In this document: positions 1 to 4,868 of the stretch, one piece after another | Numbering within the stretch: the stretch's first letter is position 1 | How the letters are laid out: the number at the start of each line of letters is the position of its first letter | NCBI GenBank assembly: GCA_030042955.1 | Contig: JASHYQ010000264.1 | Coordinates: 1-10,239 of the forward strand | DNA from: Thermoplasmata archaeon | GTDB taxonomy: Archaea; Thermoplasmatota; Thermoplasmata; Lutacidiplasmatales; UBA184 | Direction of reading: 5' to 3' | DNA: 10,239 nucleotides | The notes under the pieces: generated by a model | Told to the model about the DNA's origin: nothing | Seen by the model: only the letters and a program-made list of their open reading frames with translations | Database searches by the model: none | Position numbers and translations under genes: made by a program

Positions 1-122
1 ATGATCTGGACCAGCAGGCTGATCCCGAAGACCGCGCCCGAGCTCAGGGTAAGCGAGAACGCCTGCTTCGGGACCTCGACCGGAGGAGGGGCGGACGCCG
101 GCGCCGGACCCGAAGACTGCAA
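1..122 (-). CDS. Probable N-terminus of an unidentified membrane protein (runs off the left edge)
   Basis: A minus-strand frame opens at a TTG codon (plus 120-122) and continues past the window edge. About 40 codons are visible. The first ~15 residues are rich in Pro, Ala, Ser and Gly. They are followed by PVEVPKQAFSLTL and then a hydrophobic stretch (AVFGISLLVQI) that looks like the start of a membrane segment. Nearly every codon ends in G or C, but the opposing plus-strand frame shares the same wobble positions, so this does not decide the strand. I chose the minus strand because its protein is more plausible. No ATG or GTG is available in frame, since an in-frame TAA lies about 40 nt upstream, so the TTG start is uncertain. 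The family is not recognisable from this fragment. Confidence 0.4.
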   Translation of the reverse strand, partial: MQSSGPAPASAPPPVEVPKQAFSLTLSSGAVFGISLLVQI

Positions 123-274
123 GGATGCCCGGCTCCGAATTACGGCGGCCCCCTCTTATCCCCTCGGTCGGACCGGACCGGGATAAGCCGCACCGCCGAC
201 GGTGCCTGTCTGCCTGACTCCTCGCGCCCCTACGGTGCCTTAGTCGCGACCTCGGCGACCGCGCGGAGAGGAGG

Positions 275-438
275 TGGGAGCAGGGGGATTTGAACCCCCA
301 TATGCGGGTCTCTCCGCGCGCTCCAGTCAATCGTCATCGGGGCGCGATGCGCCCCTCCGCAGACCCGATCAACTCACAGGGGACCGGTCGGTCACCCTGA
401 CTGGAGCCCGCTGGTCTGCCAAGTTAGCCTATGCTCCC
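275..438 (-). tRNA. tRNA-Trp (anticodon CCA) with intron
   Basis: Read on the minus strand, the exons are 438-401 and 309-275, giving 73 nt when spliced. The acceptor stem is perfect (GGGAGCA with TGCTCCC), with discriminator A at 275 and no encoded CCA. The T arm has a 5-bp G/C stem around the 7-nt loop TTCAAAT. The anticodon stem is GCGGG/CCCGC, formed across the intron. The anticodon loop is C-T-CCA-G-A, with CCA at 404-402. The variable region is 4 nt (ATAT). The D stem GGCT/GACC has one C-A mismatch and one G-T pair. Decoding UGG as tryptophan is certain from the anticodon. Downstream on the minus strand (274-123) there is no poly-T terminator and only a weak 5-bp hairpin (191-204). Confidence 0.95.
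310..400 (-). other. Archaeal tRNA-Trp intron, 91 nt, after tRNA position 37
   Basis: The boundaries are set by restoring a perfect anticodon stem and by a bulge-helix pattern. CUCC (positions 32-35, plus 406-403) pairs with GGAG (315-312). This leaves 3-nt bulges A-G|U at the 5' junction and A-G|A at the 3' junction, each cut after the second nucleotide, as the archaeal splicing endonuclease requires. The outer intron helix of a full bulge-helix-bulge is not evident, so this is a relaxed motif. The intron contains a 7-bp hairpin with a 3-nt loop (GGGGCGC/GCGCCCC, 355-339). It also contains two antisense elements: UGACUGGAGC (329-320), complementary to the 5' splice region, and CGGGUCU (367-361), complementary to the 3' splice region. 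Box C/D-like elements are degenerate (see findings). Confidence 0.85.
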
Positions 439-465
439 TCCGACTCCCCCGGGAGTTCCGGGAGA

Positions 466-475
466 GATATCCTTT
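466..475 (-). promoter_or_regulatory. Possible TATA box for tRNA-Trp
   Basis: The minus strand reads AAAGGATATC here, centred about 32 nt upstream of the first tRNA nucleotide (438). It is one of the few AT-rich islands in a very GC-rich spacer, at a plausible distance for an archaeal TATA box. The match to the archaeal consensus is only partial, and no upstream BRE is clear. Confidence 0.4.
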
Positions 476-534
476 GTTGTGTACCCGGGAACCGGCGTCG
501 AGCACGGGAGGACGCGCGCTCCACGAGTTCGTAA

Positions 535-544
535 CCTTTATCTG
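535..544 (+). promoter_or_regulatory. Probable TATA box for the btuFCD operon
   Basis: CCTTTATCTG is centred about 28 nt before the ATG at 568, within an AT-rich stretch (531-560) unlike its surroundings. No Shine-Dalgarno-like sequence precedes the ATG. Spacing and missing ribosome-binding site together suggest a leaderless transcript starting at or next to the start codon, which is common in archaea. Confidence 0.5.
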
Positions 545-567
545 AAACATCATTTGTCCACGTTCTC

Positions 568-1584
568 ATGTCATTGAACGACCCTCCCGCGACCCCGGCT
601 CCGTCCGGCGGGAACGCCGGCCTCGCCTGGGTCGTCGTGCTGCTGTTGGTCGTGGCCGGCGGGGCCGTGGCTGCGACCGCCACGTACTACGCGCTCCAGC
701 CTTCCTCGACGCCCGGCTCTATCCACCTCACGGACGACCTCGGTCGGGCCGTGACGGTCCCGTACGACCCGCAGCGGGTCGCGGTGCTCGGTCCAAGCAT
801 CATGGACATCATGTTCCGACTCGGACTGCGCAGCCACGTGGTCGGGGTCGATTGCTATGCTGCCGTCGACGGCGGTCTTTCGGCGGACTATTCGCCCGAC
901 CAGGTCGCGCTGTGGAACCTGAGCTCCTCGATGTGCGTGCAGGTCGGTCCCACGTTCGTCCCCTCGATGCTGGCAGCGCTCGGCCCGCAGCTGGTCCTCG
1001 CCGCCACCATCGTCTCGGTCAGCGCCGTGCAGGAGATCTCCAGCAACCTCCACGTCCCCGTCGTCATGCTGCAGCCGCCGACGCTGAGTGGCATCCTCGT
1101 CGACGACGACCTCGTCGGGGAGATCTTTGGCGTCGGCTCCCCTGCGAACGCGCTCAACGCCGAGCTCTCCACCGAGCTCTACGACGCCACCAACTTCACC
1201 TCCTCCCAGCTCACGCTTCCCACCGTGCTCGTCACCTACTCCGTCGATGCGTCCGGCTACTGGACGTTCGGGCCCGGCACGTTCGGCACCTCCCTCATCG
1301 AGGTCGCGGGAGGCGCGAGCATCAGTGCCTCGGCGACCACGCCGTACCCCGAACTTTCGGCCTCGCAGGTTCTGCTGGACAACCCGCAGCTCATCGTCTA
1401 CGGGACGGGCTTCGGGCTCAACGAGAGCTACTACGCGTCGGGCCCCGATTGGTCGAGTCTAGGCGCCGTCGTCGCGGGCAACGTCACGGGCATCGACTCG
1501 AACTGGCTCACCGAGCCGGACCCCACGATGATCTTGGAGGGGCTCCCCGCGCTCCAGGCCACCTTCTATCCCGGCGTTCGGTAA
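568..1584 (+). CDS. btuF: BtuF-like ABC substrate-binding protein (cobalamin / metal-chelate family)
   Basis: 338 aa. This is the extracytoplasmic ligand-binding component of a type II ABC importer. A short Pro-rich cytoplasmic tail (1-18) precedes one membrane anchor (about 19-42) with no lipobox Cys. The periplasmic-binding fold of the BtuF/FhuD/FecB group (Peripla_BP_2) follows, opening with the typical DDLGRAVTVPYDPQRV (56-71). The C-lobe has PYPELSASQVLLDNPQLIV (259-277). Oddities: there is no lysine in the whole protein. There are four N-x-S/T sequons (N117, N209, N285, N305). Two cysteines (C96, C123) could form a disulfide, and about 11 extra residues lie before S133 relative to E. 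coli BtuF. The usual docking glutamates appear as S133 and S266. It is the first gene of the btuFCD block, ending 16 nt before the permease start. The fold is well supported. Cobalamin as ligand is inferred; an Fe-siderophore or heme remains possible. Confidence 0.85.
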   Translation: MSLNDPPATPAPSGGNAGLAWVVVLLLVVAGGAVAATATYYALQPSSTPGSIHLTDDLGRAVTVPYDPQRVAVLGPSIMDIMFRLGLRSHVVGVDCYAAVDGGLSADYSPDQVALWNLSSSMCVQVGPTFVPSMLAALGPQLVLAATIVSVSAVQEISSNLHVPVVMLQPPTLSGILVDDDLVGEIFGVGSPANALNAELSTELYDATNFTSSQLTLPTVLVTYSVDASGYWTFGPGTFGTSLIEVAGGASISASATTPYPELSASQVLLDNPQLIVYGTGFGLNESYYASGPDWSSLGAVVAGNVTGIDSNWLTEPDPTMILEGLPALQATFYPGVR

Positions 1585-1600
1585 CGCTTGGGGGCCGCGC

Positions 1601-2689
1601 GTGCGGAGTCGACTCACCGCGGTCTCGCGCCGACGACGGGGGCTCCTCGCGGTCGGACTTCTCGGCGGCGGGCTCGTCCTCGTCTTCCTGTCCACTCTGA
1701 TCGGGCTCCCGGATATTGCGCCCCGCCTGGGGTTCCAGATCCTCGTCCACCAGCTCTCCGGGGGCCGGCTCTTTCCCGCAAGCTGCGCGGGGACCGGCGT
1801 CGCGCCGGGGGATTGCTCGAAGTACACGTTCATCGTCTGGGACCTCTACCTCCCCGAGGTCCTCCTCGCGCTGATCGTCGGGGCCTCCCTCGGGCTCGCC
1901 GGGGGTGCCCTCCAGGGCGTCTTTCGGAACCCGCTCGCCGACCCCTTCCTGCTGGGGATCTCGAGCGGGGGCACGCTCGGAGCGGCCATCCTCTACGTGT
2001 ACCGGATCGGGGAGGCAAATGCCGAGCTGTTCCTCCCGCTTTTCGCGTTCGTCGGCGCGATCTCGACAGGACTCGTCATTCTCGCGGTCGCTCGGGGACG
2101 GTACGGGTCCGTCGAAACCCTCCTGCTCACGGGCGTCGCGCTCGCGAACCTCCTCTCCGCGGTCCTTTCGCTGGTCCTCCTCTACAACCCGATCGGGAGC
2201 GAGCAGGTCACCTTCTGGCTCCTCGGCGGGCTCCAGCTGGCGGACTGGGAGGTCGACGGCCTCGCCTTTGGCTCGGTACTGGTCTTCGGGACCGTGCTCT
2301 GCCTCTACGGCCGGGAACTGAACCTGCTCCAGCTCGGGTCGGATGTCGCGCAGAGCGCCGGGGTCGATGCCCCCCAGGTCCGGCTCCGCGTCCTCCTGCT
2401 CTCCTCGCTGGTGACCGCCGTCGCGGTCGCCTTCACGGGGATCATCGGGTTCGTGGGACTGGTGTCGCCGCACATCGTGCGCCGGCTCTTTGGGAGCGAC
2501 TACCGGATCGTGCTCCCCGGGGCGGCGGTCTTCGGTGCCCTCTTCCTCCTGTCCGCGAGCGACATCTCCTACCTTGCGTTCCCCGGCTCGCTGCTCCCCC
2601 TCGGGATCTTCACCGCGTTCGCCGGGGTGCCGTTCTTCCTCTACTTGCTCTACCGACAGCGCCGCTCGACCACGATGGGAGGCGGATGA
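1601..2689 (+). CDS. btuC: FecCD/BtuC-family ABC transporter permease
   Basis: 362 aa, GTG start. This polytopic membrane subunit (about ten helices expected) forms the translocation path for a cobalamin or iron-chelate importer. An Arg-rich N-terminus (RRRR, 10-13) precedes the first helix (about 14-36). Hallmark family segments are LAGGALQGVFRNPLADP (99-115) followed by LLGISSGGTLGAA, and later GFVGLVSPHIVRRLFG. The C-terminal PLGIFTAFAGVPFFLYLLYR also fits. The usual RLPR motif at the second helix reads YLPE (Y83, E86), and the Arg expected after the late Asp-Ile pair (D321-I322) is absent. An enlarged external loop before helix 2 carries C62 and C72. Its stop overlaps the ATPase start (ATGA), which implies translational coupling. 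GTG at 1601 is chosen because the RRRR-plus-helix N-terminus fits the family. It is annotated as btuC by family and operon context; the substrate is not proven. Confidence 0.85.
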   Translation: MRSRLTAVSRRRRGLLAVGLLGGGLVLVFLSTLIGLPDIAPRLGFQILVHQLSGGRLFPASCAGTGVAPGDCSKYTFIVWDLYLPEVLLALIVGASLGLAGGALQGVFRNPLADPFLLGISSGGTLGAAILYVYRIGEANAELFLPLFAFVGAISTGLVILAVARGRYGSVETLLLTGVALANLLSAVLSLVLLYNPIGSEQVTFWLLGGLQLADWEVDGLAFGSVLVFGTVLCLYGRELNLLQLGSDVAQSAGVDAPQVRLRVLLLSSLVTAVAVAFTGIIGFVGLVSPHIVRRLFGSDYRIVLPGAAVFGALFLLSASDISYLAFPGSLLPLGIFTAFAGVPFFLYLLYRQRRSTTMGGG

Positions 2690-4011
2690 AGGCCGACGTG
2701 CCCGCCGTCAAGGTCGCCCACGTCGGCGTGACGTTCGGGACCCGCGTCGCCCTCAACGACGTGGACCTGCGGGTCGACCCGGGGGAGTTCGTCGCGCTGA
2801 CTGGACCGAACGGCTCCGGGAAGACGACCCTCCTCCGCACCCTGTTGGGCTTTCAGGAGCCGGACGAGGGGACCGTCGAGCTGTTCGGGAGCTCGGTAGA
2901 GTCGCTCTCCGTCCGGGAACGGGCCCGACGGGTCGCCTGGGTCCCCCAGTCCGAGCCTCAACGCGACGACGTTCCGCTCGTGCAGTACGTCCTCTACGGT
3001 CGCTATCCGTTCCACGGCCCGCTCGACCGGGACACGGAGCGCGACCGGGAGGTCGCGATGCGGATCCTCGAGGAGGTCGGACTCGCCGACCGGGCCTCGG
3101 ACGGTATTCTCTCCATCAGCGGTGGGGAACGCCAGCGGGCGATCCTCGCTCGCGCCCTCGCCCAGGAGACGCCGTTGCTGCTCCTCGACGAGCCGACAAC
3201 CCACCTGGACATCGGGCACCAGCTCGACCTTCTGAGCCGGGTCCGGACCCTGGCCCGGGAGGGCCGCGTGACCGTCATCGCCGCGCTCCACGACCTCAAC
3301 CTCGCGGCCCGCTACGCCGACCGCATCGTCGTGCTCTCGCGCGGCCGCCGGGTGGCGGACGGCGGACCCCGAGAGGTTCTCTCCGAAGACCTCCTGGCCC
3401 GCGTCTGGGGGGTCGACGCGGACCTCGCCGTGGATACTCGCTCGGGCCTTCCGTACCTGCTCCCGCGACGGCTCGTCGTCGAGAATCCCCCGGCGTCCGG
3501 TAGCCTCGCGCTCGGACCGGTGCACGTTGTCGGCGGGGGCGGTGCGGCAGCCCCCCTGCTGCGGCTCCTGGTCGACGAGGGGCTCCGGGTCACCGCGGGC
3601 GCTCTGCACTTGCTCGACACGGATGCTGAGACCGCCGAGAGCCTCGGCGTCGTGGCGGCGGTCGAGGGTCCGTTCGCTCCACTCAGCCCCGAGACCCGGG
3701 CACGGCATCGGGTCCTCCTGGGGGAGGCGAAGGCCATCGTCGTGGCGCCGTTCGCCGTGGGGCCGTCCAATCTCGCCAACTTGGAGGACCTCCGTGCGTT
3801 CGTCTCCCGAACCCCCACGATCGTGATCGACGCGCCCGCGGACCGGTCGCTCGATTTCACCGGCGGCGCCGCGACGGCCGCTCGGGAGGCCCTGCGGGCC
3901 GCGGGAGCGACGTTCGTCGCCGATTCGACGGCCGCCCTCCGAGCGGTCCAGTCGGTCCTATCGCCTCCGACCCGCGGGCCGGGCACGGTGGGTGCCCCGC
4001 CTCAAGGGTAG
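2686..4011 (+). CDS. btuD: BtuD-like ABC transporter ATPase with extra C-terminal domain
   Basis: 441 aa; canonical ATPases of this family are about 250-270 aa. It energises import by hydrolysing ATP at the cytoplasmic face of the permease. The nucleotide-binding domain (about 8-255) is complete: Walker A GPNGSGKT (40-47), Q-loop Q88, signature SGGERQR (145-151), Walker B LLLLDEP (164-170, catalytic E169), D-loop HLD (173-175), switch H202. A Rossmann-like extension (about 277-430) begins VHVVGGGGAAAPLLRLLV with glycines 283-286 and includes APFAVGPSNLANLEDLR. From memory, comparable extensions occur on archaeal BtuD proteins such as that of Halobacterium, which favours cobalamin. The ATG sits in an ATGA overlap with the permease stop, preceded by GGGAGG. 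In-frame sequence upstream to 1588 is open but antagonised by the permease frame. The last 54 nt overlap the convergent regulator gene. Confidence 0.87.
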   Translation: MKADVPAVKVAHVGVTFGTRVALNDVDLRVDPGEFVALTGPNGSGKTTLLRTLLGFQEPDEGTVELFGSSVESLSVRERARRVAWVPQSEPQRDDVPLVQYVLYGRYPFHGPLDRDTERDREVAMRILEEVGLADRASDGILSISGGERQRAILARALAQETPLLLLDEPTTHLDIGHQLDLLSRVRTLAREGRVTVIAALHDLNLAARYADRIVVLSRGRRVADGGPREVLSEDLLARVWGVDADLAVDTRSGLPYLLPRRLVVENPPASGSLALGPVHVVGGGGAAAPLLRLLVDEGLRVTAGALHLLDTDAETAESLGVVAAVEGPFAPLSPETRARHRVLLGEAKAIVVAPFAVGPSNLANLEDLRAFVSRTPTIVIDAPADRSLDFTGGAATAAREALRAAGATFVADSTAALRAVQSVLSPPTRGPGTVGAPPQG

Positions 4012-4815
4012 GAACTCGAGCGGGGGCACGTCCGGCCCCTCGAGGCGCTCGAAGAGGCGCGGGAGGTCACGGTCGACGACGACCAGCGTGCACTCCACCC
4101 CGAGACGGGTCGCCTCGACGATTGCCGCGGCGACGCCGAAGCGGACCACCGGGCGGCTCGGGCTCGCCCGGCGAACCACGTGGAAGGCCTCGAGCCCGGA
4201 GGCGAGGAGGAGGCCGGGGGGTGACTTCGAGACCGCGGCGCGGACTTCCGACGCCAGCCCCGCCTCACGCACGCGGTCCGCCGGCAGGGCGACGACCCAG
4301 AGCCTTCCGTGGGGGAGCGGAACTATTCCCTCGAGTTCGCCGATGTCGACAAGCTCTCCCGTCCGCGCGCTCGAGTGAGCTCGCCCGCGCGATCCCGTCC
4401 CCGCCCCGGGCCGGGCGGTAAGGGTCCCCTCGACGAGCTCCAAGGACACGGGGTCGCCGGAGTGGACCGTTCCGGCGGCGACCGCACGCGTCGTTCGGAC
4501 GATGTGCAACCGGTCCAAGCGCTCTGCGAGGTCGTCGCGCACGCTGCCCAACGCGGAGTGCAGCCAGTCGACCCCTCGCACGGTCGGGCGGTAGCGCCCG
4601 TCCCGAAGCTCGACCAGGCCGCGGGCGCGCAGGCTCCGGAAGGTGTGCGACGCGGCCTGGACGGACAGCCCGAGCCGTTCGGCGATCGTCCGGAGCTGGT
4701 TCGCCTCGCGGGTCTCCGCCTCGTAGAGGAACAGGAGGTCGCTCACCGCGCCGAGACGACGCAACGTCGAGAGGCCGGCACGACGGGAGGACGGCGAGGG
4801 GGACCGCGAGGGCAT
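3958..4815 (-). CDS. Winged-helix transcriptional regulator, COG1497-like archaeal family
   Basis: 285 aa from the ATG at 4815. A Ser/Pro/Arg-rich tail (1-14) precedes a winged helix-turn-helix: recognition region QLRTIAERLGLSVQAASHTF (40-59), then RSLRARGLVELRDGRYRPT with the wing at about 67-78. The rest (about 105-285) is an alpha/beta region with AAGTVHSGDPVSL and GELEGIVPLP. It recalls the C-terminal part of the COG1497 predicted regulators of archaea. No ligand is known, and the assignment is from memory of the family pattern. It is the last gene of the larE-uvrB operon. An alternative GTG start at 4872 overlaps the uvrB stop (GTGA), but the 19 added codons have poorer G/C third positions and give an unlikely sequence. 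GGAG lies directly against the ATG, so start choice is uncertain. The 3' end overlaps the ATPase gene by 54 nt on the opposite strand. Confidence 0.7.
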   Translation of the reverse strand: MPSRSPSPSSRRAGLSTLRRLGAVSDLLFLYEAETREANQLRTIAERLGLSVQAASHTFRSLRARGLVELRDGRYRPTVRGVDWLHSALGSVRDDLAERLDRLHIVRTTRAVAAGTVHSGDPVSLELVEGTLTARPGAGTGSRGRAHSSARTGELVDIGELEGIVPLPHGRLWVVALPADRVREAGLASEVRAAVSKSPPGLLLASGLEAFHVVRRASPSRPVVRFGVAAAIVEATRLGVECTLVVVDRDLPRLFERLEGPDVPPLEFLPLRRGTHRARPAGRRR

Positions 4816-4868
4816 CTCCGGGCCACGGTCGGGGGGTAGAAGAGCCCACGGGAGGAGGTGGGGACCCG

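Noticed and set aside
1..186. 61-codon plus-strand open frame at the left edge
   Set aside because: Low-complexity product with no family features. The minus-strand frame gives a more plausible membrane-protein start, though the choice is not certain.
310..400. Canonical box C/D sRNA within the tRNA intron
   Set aside because: No proper RUGAUGA or CUGA boxes are present. Only degenerate matches exist, so I report the antisense elements as a finding and do not annotate an ncRNA.
449..464. CCGGGAG repeated at 449-455 and 458-464 between the tRNA start and its TATA-like box
   Set aside because: Short, GC-rich and likely by chance; nothing links it to a regulator.
1508..2473. 321-codon minus-strand open frame opposite btuC
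   Set aside because: Its product is a highly charged Asp/Glu/Arg/Pro string, and the opposing frame encodes clear FecCD permease motifs.
1588..2685. In-frame extension upstream of the btuD ATG, giving an 807-aa protein
   Set aside because: This stretch is the btuC gene in another frame. The ATGA overlap and GGGAGG just upstream support the ATG at 2686.
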